This document shows positions 50,629-59,262 of a DNA stretch of 64,000 bases, one piece after another. Both the position numbers and the translations under genes were made by a program. The notes below the pieces were generated by a model, which was not told the DNA's origin, ran no database searches, and was given only the letters and a program-made list of their open reading frames with translations. This stretch comes from DAOUEX01 sp034430235 (GTDB lineage Bacteria > Chloroflexota > Anaerolineae > UBA2200). The stretch's first letter is position 1, and the number at the start of each line of letters is the position of its first letter. The stretch spans positions 1-64,000 of the forward strand of contig CAYZGO010000018.1 in the NCBI GenBank assembly GCA_964478075.1. The letters run 5' to 3'.

Positions 50629-52569
50629 TTGAACGAAATCGTATTCAGACCAGAAGGAAAAACCATCAAGGTGCCGGATGATACGCTGCTGAGCGAGGCC
50701 ATCGCTCAAGCGGGCATCCGCTTCAACCTGCTCTGCGGGGGACAAGGACGATGTGGCCGTTGCAAGGTAATCGTGGAGCGGGGGCAGGTCAACCGTCATA
50801 GCACCAGCCGTATCTCGCCTATCGAGTTGGAGCAAGGCTACGTCCTGGCCTGCCAGACTACAGTACGCAGTGATCTGCAAGTTTTCATTCCGCCGCAAGA
50901 GGCAATCGTGCGCAGGCTGCCAAGTGAGAAGGCTGCAGCCGAGGTCCCAACCTTGCCGGTGGAATGTGATTGGCAGAGCAAGCCCATTGTACGCAAGTTC
51001 TTCCTCACCATCGAGCCACCCAGCCTCTCCGACAACACAACGGACTTTGAACGCCTGAAGCGTGAACTGGTGAGACAGCACAACATTAGGGATCTCGTAG
51101 CCGACCTGCCTGTGTTAAGAAAACTGGCGCGAACGCTACGGGCATCCGAGGTAAACGGGAAAGGCTGGCAGGTGACCGCAGTCCTGGAGATGGGCACATG
51201 GGTAGATAAGAACGGCCCTCCGCGGCTGATAGACCTGCGTCCCGGCGACCACACCGGACGCAGCCTGGCTGTTGCAGTAGACATTGGCACTACCAGCAAC
51301 GTGGTCTATCTCGTGGACCTGGTAAGTGGACAATTCGTCGACAGCGCCTCAGCATACAACGCGCAGATATCCTGTGGCGAGGATGTCATATCGCGCATCA
51401 TCTACACGAAGAAGGAAGGCGGCCTGGAACACCTGCAAAGGCTCGTGATTCAGACTATCAATGAACGGTTGCACAAACTGGCTGAACGCAACAAGGTTGA
51501 TTTGAGCGAAATCTACGCCATGACCGTTGCTGGCAACAGCACGATGATCCACCTTTTCCTGGCACTCGATCCGGCGTTCATCCGGTTGGAACCCTACATC
51601 CCCACAGTGACCCATCCTCTGCCTGTCCGAGCTTCTGAATTGGGCATCCACATCTGCCCGGAAGCCACTGTGGACTGTCTGCCTAGCGTAGGGGCCTATG
51701 TAGGTGCAGATATCACAGCCGGCGTGCTCAGCTCCAGCATGTTCAAAACGGAAAAACTAACGCTTTTCATTGACGTTGGCACGAATGGCGAGATTGTGCT
51801 GGGCAACGCTGATTGGCTCATCGCCTGCGCCTGCTCGGCAGGGCCAGCCTTTGAAGGTGCTGGTGTCCACTCGGGCATGCGCGCCACCGTGAGCGCCATC
51901 GACGAAGTATGGATCAACGCAGATACTTGCGAGCCCACGTATCGCGTCATTGGCGACGTGCCGCCGCGCGGCATCTGCGGTTCTGGCATGATCTCGCTTC
52001 TGGCTGAAATGTTTATCACAGGCACCATAGACAAATCCGGCCACATCAACCGAACCTTGGATACGCCGCGCATACGCATTGGCCAGCATGGCGCTGAATA
52101 CGTGGTGGCCTGGGCTAAGGAGACACAGCACCAGAAGGAAGACCTCGTGCTCACTGAGGTAGATATCTCCAACCTCATCCGGGCCAAGGCGGCCATCTAT
52201 GCTGGCTTCTCTATACTGACCACGAGTGTTGGCATTGACCTCGCCGATGTGGAAGAAGTGCTTATTGGCGGGGCTTTTGGCAAGTACATTGACATTGAAA
52301 AAGCCATTCAAATTGGTCTGCTGCCAGACATGCCATGGGAACGTTTCAAGTACCTGGGCAACACGTCGGTACTCGGGGCTTTCACCGCTCTGCTCTGTCG
52401 GGACATGCGACGCGAAGTTGTAGAGATCGCCAAGAAGATGACCTATCTGGAACTCAGCGCTGACAATCGTTTCATGGAAGAGTTCACCTCTGCCCTCTTC
52501 CTGCCACACACGGACACTACAGCTTTCCCCTCGGTAATGCACCTGCTGAACAAAGGAGGAGCATCCTGA
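50629..52569 (+). CDS. Corrinoid activation protein, RACo-like (ferredoxin plus ASKHA ATPase)
   Basis: A 646-aa protein. The N-terminus is a plant-type [2Fe-2S] domain (LLCGGQGRCGRCKVIVERG, with C36, C42, C45 and later C75 in LACQTT). The C-terminal part, from residue 215, is an ASKHA-type ATP-binding domain (AVDIGTTSNVVYLVDL, TVAGNSTMIHLFL, IDVGTNGEIVLGN, IGGAFGKYIDIE). It matches RACo, which reactivates the oxidised Co(II) corrinoid of AcsCD with ATP. TTG start at 50629; no strong ribosome site. It is close to the CODH/ACS genes as in Carboxydothermus. Confidence 0.9.
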   Translation: MNEIVFRPEGKTIKVPDDTLLSEAIAQAGIRFNLLCGGQGRCGRCKVIVERGQVNRHSTSRISPIELEQGYVLACQTTVRSDLQVFIPPQEAIVRRLPSEKAAAEVPTLPVECDWQSKPIVRKFFLTIEPPSLSDNTTDFERLKRELVRQHNIRDLVADLPVLRKLARTLRASEVNGKGWQVTAVLEMGTWVDKNGPPRLIDLRPGDHTGRSLAVAVDIGTTSNVVYLVDLVSGQFVDSASAYNAQISCGEDVISRIIYTKKEGGLEHLQRLVIQTINERLHKLAERNKVDLSEIYAMTVAGNSTMIHLFLALDPAFIRLEPYIPTVTHPLPVRASELGIHICPEATVDCLPSVGAYVGADITAGVLSSSMFKTEKLTLFIDVGTNGEIVLGNADWLIACACSAGPAFEGAGVHSGMRATVSAIDEVWINADTCEPTYRVIGDVPPRGICGSGMISLLAEMFITGTIDKSGHINRTLDTPRIRIGQHGAEYVVAWAKETQHQKEDLVLTEVDISNLIRAKAAIYAGFSILTTSVGIDLADVEEVLIGGAFGKYIDIEKAIQIGLLPDMPWERFKYLGNTSVLGAFTALLCRDMRREVVEIAKKMTYLELSADNRFMEEFTSALFLPHTDTTAFPSVMHLLNKGGAS

Positions 52570-52628
52570 TGTTGAGCAAACCGTGGGCCCAATACGCAGT
52601 CTAGCAGGTTATCAGGTGAAGTAAACAG

Positions 52629-54194
52629 TTGGACACATTGCGACGGCTTGGGCAGAAACACAACCTTGTATTGGACCTGCTGGTGCTGGCCGCACTGGCG
52701 GGTATACTACGCCTGTGGGGGATTGGCTTCGATCTGCCTAATCTTTACCACCGCGACGAAGCGAAATATGTGAGCATACCCCTCAAGATACTCAAGAGCG
52801 GCGATTACAACCCGCACTTTTTCAACTACCCGACGCTCTTCTTCTATATGCTCTCCGCGGCCTATATTCTCTACTTCCTTTTCATGGCTTCACGTGGGCA
52901 GCTCAGCAGTCTAGGAGGGCTGACACTACCTGAACAGGTGATGCCAAGTGTCGTGGGCCGGGCTAGTGTGCGCTCACAGTTCCTGGTAGGGCGCGGGATG
53001 GTGGCGCTCAGCGGCGTGTTGACTGTGCTGCTTGTATACATGATGGCGCGCAAAGCCTATAGCCGGCGTGCGGGCTTTGTCGCTGCCCTCCTGTTCAGCT
53101 TTTCTCCCACACACATCCGCAATAGCCACTTCGTCGCACCGGATGTGACGATGATCCTGGTCGCCATGGCTTCCTTCAGCTTCTCCTACCAGGTATTGCT
53201 CAAAGGGAGACGACGGGACTATTTGCTGGCCGGGCTGTTGGCAGGGCTCGCCGTTTCCACCAAGTACAACGCGTACCCCATCCTCATTCCTCTGTTCGTA
53301 GCTCATTTCTTACGGCGGGGCGCAAGGGCATTGATGGACACAGACGTACTGCTGGCAGTGGTCGCCTGCGCTGCGGGTTTCTTCCTCGGGACGCCCTATG
53401 CCTTCCTGGATCTGCCAGCATTCCTAAACGGCCTGGCTTTTGAGTTGCGCCACTATGCAACACTCGGAGATCCGGGAATCGAGGGCAAGAACGCTCTGTT
53501 GTGGTACGCTAGCTACCTGATACGTACTGAGGGCCTCATTGCACTGCTGGCGGGCCTGGAGGCAGGGCGCGGCATGCGGGCGCGTAGCCATAAGACCTTG
53601 TTGTTTATCTCTTTCCCGGCAGTCTACATGCTCGTCGTGTCATTCTATGCCGTCAAGAACGATCGCACTGTGCTGTCCATCATCCCGTTCCTCACCATAC
53701 TGGCCGGCGCATTTCTGGATAGGGTCATCACCTTTGCAGCCAAGACAAGGACGCAAGGCGCTGTGACGCGGCTTTCTGCAGCGCTTTTTGTGGCTCTGGT
53801 GCTGTTCTGGCCAGCCTGGAGGGCCATGCAGATCAACGCACGTTTCACCCAGGATGATGTACGCACCGAGGTGACCAGGTGGATGGAAGCGGAGCTTTCA
53901 TCCGGGTCACGAATCATTGGTGAGTACTACTCGCCGCTGCTGGTGAACAGCGTGCACGGTTTTCGCTGGGTAGATCGGGCCATAGATCAGCCTATTGAAT
54001 GGTACGAAGAGAATGCGGATTATGTCGTCTTTGTGCAGAATCGCTATGGCGGCTTCTATCTGGATCCATCGCGCTACCCGGAAGAAATCGCTGCCTACGA
54101 GGCCATGTTCTCACAGTTTGCGCTGGTGCAGGAATTCCAGGGTGGCGCGCTGGGCAATCCCTGCTGCGCCAAGTTGTACAGGGTCAGGCCATGA
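52629..54194 (+). CDS. GT39/ArnT-like membrane glycosyltransferase (first of two)
   Basis: A 521-aa polytopic protein starting at TTG (a stop TGA lies four codons upstream). The periplasmic first loop has the acidic motif YHRDEAKYVSIPL near residue 40, as in PMT/ArnT-family glycosyltransferases that use polyprenyl-phosphate sugars. About ten helices follow, and a C-terminal soluble part (SRIIGEYYSPLLVNSVHGF). The sugar and acceptor are unknown. It lies 59 bp after the corrinoid activator gene and overlaps the next glycosyltransferase gene by 4 bp. Confidence 0.75.
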   Translation: MDTLRRLGQKHNLVLDLLVLAALAGILRLWGIGFDLPNLYHRDEAKYVSIPLKILKSGDYNPHFFNYPTLFFYMLSAAYILYFLFMASRGQLSSLGGLTLPEQVMPSVVGRASVRSQFLVGRGMVALSGVLTVLLVYMMARKAYSRRAGFVAALLFSFSPTHIRNSHFVAPDVTMILVAMASFSFSYQVLLKGRRRDYLLAGLLAGLAVSTKYNAYPILIPLFVAHFLRRGARALMDTDVLLAVVACAAGFFLGTPYAFLDLPAFLNGLAFELRHYATLGDPGIEGKNALLWYASYLIRTEGLIALLAGLEAGRGMRARSHKTLLFISFPAVYMLVVSFYAVKNDRTVLSIIPFLTILAGAFLDRVITFAAKTRTQGAVTRLSAALFVALVLFWPAWRAMQINARFTQDDVRTEVTRWMEAELSSGSRIIGEYYSPLLVNSVHGFRWVDRAIDQPIEWYEENADYVVFVQNRYGGFYLDPSRYPEEIAAYEAMFSQFALVQEFQGGALGNPCCAKLYRVRP

Positions 54195-55471
54195 GAAAGC
54201 TGCCGCTCGTACTCATCTTGCTCGTCGCTCTGGCCCTACGCCTGGCTAATGCTGTCTTTATCCCCTGGCAGGGCGGCGACCTGATACTGTCAGACATGAA
54301 GGGCTACGATCGGGCAGCAGTGGGCTTGTTGGAGCAGAAGCCGCTTGCCGTACATACCACGGAGAGATACCTTTTCCATCCTCTGGGCTCAGATACCTAT
54401 CACCCACCAGGTTACTACTATTCTCTGGCAGGCATCTACGCTGTCGCCGGTCACAGCTATCTGGCGGTCAGAATAGCCCAGGCGCTTGTGGACACGCTCA
54501 CCTGTTTGCTCATCTATCTGCTGGGTAAGGAGGTCTTTGGGGAGGCGGCTGGCGTGTTAGCCGCTGCTTTGGCTGCGATTTATCCGCCTCTGATCTTCTA
54601 CACCGGCGTCCTGCTCACGGAGAGCGTGAGCATGTTCTTGCTGGCCGGAGCTGCCTGGCTGCTGCTCCGATACGCACGCCAGCGCTCCCGGTATGCGCTC
54701 CTGATTGTGGCAGGGCTATTCCTGGGTCTCGCCACCATAACACGTAGCGTGCTCTTGATAGCCGTGCCATTTGCCCTACTCTGGCTGCTTTTCATCGCTG
54801 AGCGCTGGCCAGGCTGGAACGTCGCCATTCGCTGCGCGCTGGCATTGCTCGTGCCTACTGTTCTGATCATCGCCCCAATCACTATCCGGAACTATCACAT
54901 TCATCACAAGTTCATTTTGATCTCTACAAACGGCGGTGTAAACTTTTTCCTCGGACACGGCGGGTCACACCGTTGGAAGAATCAGGTGCGCAACTTGCCA
55001 GAGGTGTACTCTGCGGACCAGATCATCGGGATATCGAGCCGCACCCAACCTGAAGAAGAGGCCTACTTCTACAGACTAGGGTGGCAGTACATGCTGCAAC
55101 ATCCCGTGCAGACCATTCGCTCCATGCCTGACAGGGTAGCGCGCATGTATTGGGACTCGGACTATTGGCCGGCCAGCGATGCGCAGGCCAGCATCCTGGG
55201 CTCTGTAGATCTCGTTTTTTGGAAGTCGCTGCTCTTGCCGCTATCCCTCGTTGGCTTGGCACTCTTCCATAGTCAAGAGCAACGCCGCGCAGCTCTGCTC
55301 TACCTGCTCATAGTATCTACTGTTGCCATTCCCCTGCTTTACTGGGCTATGCCGCGCTTCCGAGTGCCTGTCCTTCCCTGTTTCATTGTCCTGGCAGCTG
55401 GCGCAGTCTATGAACTCTATCAGCGCCTCACACGACGGAGTAAAGCCACTCTGGAGGCGATTGCCTTATGA
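54191..55471 (+). CDS. GT39-like membrane glycosyltransferase (second)
   Basis: A 426-aa protein with about ten helices. The start at ATG 54191 overlaps the previous stop (ATGA). LILLVALALRLANAVFIPWQ and the following SDMKGYDRAAVGLLEQKPLA suit the family's first loop with an acidic pair. HPPGYYYSLAGIYAVAGHSY matches ArnT/PMT-like proteins. It overlaps the cooC gene by 4 bp (ATGA). Two such genes so tightly joined to cooC is unusual. Function is probably sugar transfer to an envelope lipid or protein. Confidence 0.75.
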   Translation: MRKLPLVLILLVALALRLANAVFIPWQGGDLILSDMKGYDRAAVGLLEQKPLAVHTTERYLFHPLGSDTYHPPGYYYSLAGIYAVAGHSYLAVRIAQALVDTLTCLLIYLLGKEVFGEAAGVLAAALAAIYPPLIFYTGVLLTESVSMFLLAGAAWLLLRYARQRSRYALLIVAGLFLGLATITRSVLLIAVPFALLWLLFIAERWPGWNVAIRCALALLVPTVLIIAPITIRNYHIHHKFILISTNGGVNFFLGHGGSHRWKNQVRNLPEVYSADQIIGISSRTQPEEEAYFYRLGWQYMLQHPVQTIRSMPDRVARMYWDSDYWPASDAQASILGSVDLVFWKSLLLPLSLVGLALFHSQEQRRAALLYLLIVSTVAIPLLYWAMPRFRVPVLPCFIVLAAGAVYELYQRLTRRSKATLEAIAL

Positions 55472-56232
55472 CCATGACCATTGCCATAGCCGGCAAAGGT
55501 GGTACCGGGAAAACCGCTTTTGCCGCCCTGCTGATCAAGTACATCCGCGCTCAAGATCTAGGTTACATCCTGGCTATTGACGGCGACCCCAGCAGCAACC
55601 TCAACCTGGTGCTAGGAATGGAACTGTACGGTACCATAGGCCGCATCCGGGAAGATACCCTTGCCCAGGTAAGCAGTGGCCGCTATGACGTGTCAATACC
55701 CAAGCCAGACTTTTTCGAGTACCACATCAACGAATCCCTGGTTGAAGGGGACAAGATAGATCTGATGGCCATGGGTCGCCCGGAGGGCCCAGGATGCTAC
55801 TGTGCAGCCAACAACATTCTGCGCAACGTCATTGACCGCCTCGGAGACCAGTACGACTTTGTAGTCATAGACAACGAAGCTGGCATGGAACATATCAGCA
55901 GGCAGACCACCCGTAGGGTGGACAAGCTTTTCATCGTTACAGACATGACTATGCGGGGACTAGCTGCGGCCGGTCACATTGTCCGTCTAATAAAGGAGTT
56001 GGGTACGCGTGTACACGATACGTACCTAGTGCTCAACCGTGCAAACAATCAAGTCCCCGCAATCATAGCCCAAAAGATCGAACAGCTCGGGCTCGATCTT
56101 ATCGGCACCTTGCCCAACGATGAGACGATCGCCGAGTTCGACCTCGTAGGCAGGCCAATCATCGAGATCGCCGAAGGGGCATCAATCTACAAAGCCGTGG
56201 CAGAAATCGCTGTCAAGGCTGGCATCAAATAA
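55468..56232 (+). CDS. cooC: CooC/AcsF-type nickel-insertion ATPase
   Basis: A 254-aa MinD-like ATPase. The Walker A (AIAGKGGTGKTAFAALL) has the deviant Lys of the family; DGDPSSNLNLVLG and DNEAGMEHISRQTTRRVDKL are typical, and PGCYCAANNILR carries the Cys-x-Cys metal-binding motif of CooC. It should aid nickel insertion into CODH and/or ACS (AcsF-like). It is coupled to the upstream glycosyltransferase by a 4-bp overlap, and a long hairpin separates it from acsE. Confidence 0.92.
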   Translation: MTMTIAIAGKGGTGKTAFAALLIKYIRAQDLGYILAIDGDPSSNLNLVLGMELYGTIGRIREDTLAQVSSGRYDVSIPKPDFFEYHINESLVEGDKIDLMAMGRPEGPGCYCAANNILRNVIDRLGDQYDFVVIDNEAGMEHISRQTTRRVDKLFIVTDMTMRGLAAAGHIVRLIKELGTRVHDTYLVLNRANNQVPAIIAQKIEQLGLDLIGTLPNDETIAEFDLVGRPIIEIAEGASIYKAVAEIAVKAGIK

Positions 56233-56246
56233 GAGCATATCAGAAT

Positions 56247-56332
56247 GGCTACCCGGCAGCGTGCGAGCTGGCTCTGCTGAGGTTGAGAATCACTCCTTTT
56301 TCAGCAGGCCGAGCTCCCACGCTCGGGTAGCC
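56247..56332. repeat. Long imperfect hairpin between cooC and acsE
   Basis: GGCTACCCG (56247-56255) and CGGGTAGCC (56324-56332) close a stem of about 32 bp that continues through AGCGTGCGAGCT and AGCTCCCACGCT to CTGCTGA/TCAGCAG. The loop is about 20 nt. It lies in the spacer of 177 bp and may block or process the transcript. Confidence 0.65.
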
Positions 56333-56409
56333 GGCAGCGAGGTAGCCGTCTCTGCTGACTTTGCCGTAGGCTCTGAGCACCTGAGATATAGAATAAGGAG
56401 GAGGGACAC

Positions 56410-57330
56410 ATGCTTATTATTGGCGAGAACATTCACATCATCTCCCCCAAGGTCAAAAAGGCCTTTGCGGACCGCGACAGCAAGTTCATCCAGAGCATGG
56501 CCATGAGTCAGGTCAAGCACGGGGCGGGCATGCTGGATCTGAACATCGGCCCGCAGAAACGGCGGGGCGTCGAAGTAATGGAATGGGTCGTGGACGCCGT
56601 GCAAGAAGTGACACCCGTACCGCTCTCACTAGACACCACGAATGCTGCGGCTATCGAGGTGGGCCTGAAAAAGGCCGCGCGCCAGGCGATGATCAACTCC
56701 ACTTCCGCCGACCCTGAGCGGCTGAACGCCACCATGCCGCTAGCTGCCAAGCATAACGCCAAGATCATCGCTCTGACCATGGGCAAGTCAGGTATCCCCA
56801 CCACCGCCGACGGGCGCGTAGAGCTGGCCATGGACGTGCTGATCCCCAAAGCTATGGAACTGGGCATACCCATGTCCGATTTCTACCTCGATCCACTGGT
56901 GCTCACGGTCAACGGCACCCAGGAGCACGCGCCAGAGACGCTCAATGCGGTGCGTTTCTTCAAGCAACTGGCCGATCCGCCACCGATGACCGTGGTGGGC
57001 CTGTCCAATATTTCCAACAGTGTGCCACACGAGAACCGCAGCCTGATCAACCGTACCTTCCTGGTCATGCTGATGGCTGCGGGCCTGGACGCAGCTATCG
57101 CCGATCCACTGGACGATGAGCAGAACGAGTTTGCGCGCATTGTCGAGCAGCGCGACACGGGCACTGGGCTGGGTAAGCTGTTGGTGACGCTCTATGACAA
57201 AACGGCAGCGATGGAAGAACTTGAACCATCCGACGTGGATATGAGCGACCCCGATCAGGCAGCCGTCTGGAAGACAGTGCAAATTCTGTGCAATAAGGTC
57301 ATATACGCACATTCCTATCTGCGCTTGTAA
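56410..57330 (+). CDS. acsE: Methyl-THF:corrinoid protein methyltransferase AcsE
   Basis: A 306-aa pterin-binding TIM barrel that passes the methyl group from methyl-THF to the corrinoid protein AcsCD. MLIIGENIHIISPKVKKAF, LDLNIGPQKRRGVEVMEWVV and VPLSLDTTNAAAIEVGLKK are the characteristic segments, and VVGLSNISNSVPHENRSLIN carries a conserved Asn of the pterin site. Length is slightly greater than the Moorella enzyme (262 aa), mostly at the C-terminus. GGAGGAGG precedes the ATG. It closes the CODH/ACS block. Confidence 0.93.
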   Translation: MLIIGENIHIISPKVKKAFADRDSKFIQSMAMSQVKHGAGMLDLNIGPQKRRGVEVMEWVVDAVQEVTPVPLSLDTTNAAAIEVGLKKAARQAMINSTSADPERLNATMPLAAKHNAKIIALTMGKSGIPTTADGRVELAMDVLIPKAMELGIPMSDFYLDPLVLTVNGTQEHAPETLNAVRFFKQLADPPPMTVVGLSNISNSVPHENRSLINRTFLVMLMAAGLDAAIADPLDDEQNEFARIVEQRDTGTGLGKLLVTLYDKTAAMEELEPSDVDMSDPDQAAVWKTVQILCNKVIYAHSYLRL

Positions 57331-57725
57331 GTACTGCACAACGACAGACACAGAGCGGTCAGCGCCACAACATGGCGCTGACTGCTCCTGCCCAATCGGG
57401 CCGCTCAATCTGTATCCGGCCTGATCATGCGAATACATAAGGATCCACTTTGTCCCACGCCTACCCTCTGCTCCTGGAGCGTAGTATGTTACAGCGATGC
57501 CTCTCGCTGTCTCCCACGTTTACTGGCTCGCTGTCCCTGGGTCTTCTTGGCCACGCAGTATCAGCCTCCATAGTTTGCTTTTGCCCCGTCTTGCGATAAA
57601 ATAGCGGGCACAGGGGACGGAAATGTCAGCACACGTTATCTTGCTCATCACCACAGGCTCCATTCCAGACCGCTGAGCCCGCAGAGGTATTTCTCTCTCC
57701 GCGCGCTCTGCGGTGAATAGGTTTC
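57331..57725. other. Intergenic region with hairpin, promoter and repeat
   Basis: A 15-bp stem-loop, GAGCGGTCAGCGCCA with its complement, lies at 57353-57387 after acsE without a T-run. A probable promoter for tilS has TTGCTT (57575-57580) and TAAAAT (57597-57602), 16 nt apart. A short relative of the 32443 inverted repeat (CCGCAGAGG...CTCTGCGGTGA) is at 57680-57716. No gene. Confidence 0.5.
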
Positions 57726-59261
57726 ATGAGAAGCATGGAACTCCTTAAGCGTGTCAGGGGAACAATCAGGCGCCATCACATGCTCGGAAGCGGAGATGTC
57801 GTTGTAGTGGGCGTCTCCGGCGGGCCAGATTCGCTCTGCCTGTTACACTTGCTGTGCCGCCTGCGCGACGAATACGCTCTCTCCCTGCACGTAGCCCACC
57901 TTAACCACTGCCTGCGCGGCACAGAGGCGGACGCCGACGCGGCGTTCGTGGCGCATCTGGCTGAGGAATGGGGATTGCCAGTAACCGTAGAGTCACGAGA
58001 CGTGGGAGCGATGGCCAAAGAAAGGAAACTCGCCATCGAGGAAGCCGCCCGCCAGGTGCGGTATGCCTTCCTGGGCCGCGTTGCGATGCAGCTCGGGGCA
58101 CACAACATCGCCGTGGGACACAACGCAGATGACCAGGTGGAAACAGTGCTCATGCACTGGCTGCGGGGCGCCGGACTCGCCGGACTCAGAGGGATGCAGC
58201 CAGTATCCAGGCTGCGAGAGTTGCGTCTAGAAGGTGAAGAGGTCGAACTAGGCAAGAGGAACGAGTTGCTGCTGATCAGGCCCCTGCTCGACGTGTCACG
58301 GCCTGAAATCGAAGCTTACTGTGCTGCACATGACCTGCAGCCCCGCTTCGACCGTTCCAACCTGGATACAACATATTATCGAAACAGAATTCGGCACAAG
58401 CTGCTACCCTTTCTGGAGACCTTCAATCCGCGGATTCGAGAGGTGATTCTCCGCTCAGCGGAGATCATCTCCGCTGATTACACATACCTGCGGCAGCAGG
58501 CAGCCAGAGCCTGGTCTGAGGTAACCATCACAGAACGTGAGCAAGCCATCACCTTCGACCTCCACAAGTGGCGAGCGCTGCCACTCAGCCTGCGGCGTTC
58601 CACCTTACGCGAAGCCATCCGGCGCCTGCGGCGTTCGCTGCGCAACATCAACTGGGTGCACATTGACAACGCCATAAGTGTACTGCAAGAGGGCAACACT
58701 GGCATGGCCGTTACCCTGCCACGCGGCCTGGAAGCACGTTTGGGTTATGACAAGTTCATCGTGGCCGACGAAGCATACGTGGAGCCACTGCCAGACGTGC
58801 CACTGCTGCGCGACGTAGAGGTGCCGCTGCGTGTTCCAGGGCAGACTTCCCTACCAGGCTCAGACTGGCGCGTGACTGCTAGAGTTGTTGACCGGCGCAC
58901 ACTGGACGAGGAGTCCCTACGACACGCCCATCCGTGGCAGGCCTACCTGGACTATGACGTCACAGGCACAGAACTTCGTCTGCGGCCCCGATGTGCAGGC
59001 GACCGCTTCTGCCCTCAGGGCCTGGGTAAAAAGCCCACGACTGTTAACAACTTTATGATCAACGCCAAGATTCCCCGCGCGTGGCGGGATAAGCTTCCCC
59101 TACTTGTGCGGAGCCCTGAGCGTAGTCGAAGGGTCGCGGGGTCGCCCAGTCAAGTCCTGTGGGTGGCTGGCTGGCGCATTGACGAACGGGCTAAGGTGAC
59201 TGATGCGACCACGCGTATCCTGCACCTGGCCTTTGAGAAGGCCAGCGAAAGCGGGGGATAG
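57726..59261 (+). CDS. tilS: tRNA(Ile)-lysidine synthetase
   Basis: A 511-aa enzyme that makes lysidine at C34 of the AUA-reading tRNA(Ile). The PP-loop VVGVSGGPDSLCLLHLL is at residues 27-43, followed by HVAHLNHCLRG and NIAVGHNADDQVETVLMHWL. It includes the C-terminal substrate-binding domain. It is about 50 residues longer than usual. An extra segment (SPERSRRVAGSPSQ, about 459-473) in the last domain is encoded by a repeat-like stretch (59111-59138). The next gene starts just after the stop. Confidence 0.92.
   Translation: MRSMELLKRVRGTIRRHHMLGSGDVVVVGVSGGPDSLCLLHLLCRLRDEYALSLHVAHLNHCLRGTEADADAAFVAHLAEEWGLPVTVESRDVGAMAKERKLAIEEAARQVRYAFLGRVAMQLGAHNIAVGHNADDQVETVLMHWLRGAGLAGLRGMQPVSRLRELRLEGEEVELGKRNELLLIRPLLDVSRPEIEAYCAAHDLQPRFDRSNLDTTYYRNRIRHKLLPFLETFNPRIREVILRSAEIISADYTYLRQQAARAWSEVTITEREQAITFDLHKWRALPLSLRRSTLREAIRRLRRSLRNINWVHIDNAISVLQEGNTGMAVTLPRGLEARLGYDKFIVADEAYVEPLPDVPLLRDVEVPLRVPGQTSLPGSDWRVTARVVDRRTLDEESLRHAHPWQAYLDYDVTGTELRLRPRCAGDRFCPQGLGKKPTTVNNFMINAKIPRAWRDKLPLLVRSPERSRRVAGSPSQVLWVAGWRIDERAKVTDATTRILHLAFEKASESGG
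59111..59138. repeat. Dispersed repeat inserted in frame in tilS
   Basis: GAGCCCTGAGCGTAGTCGAA, then GGGTCGCG, is of the widespread CCTGAGC...GTCGAAGGG type known from intergenic DNA of many bacteria. Here it lies inside the coding frame without a stop and gives about 10 extra residues. No other copy is seen in this window, so identification rests on the sequence type. Confidence 0.5.
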
Positions 59262-59262
59262 C

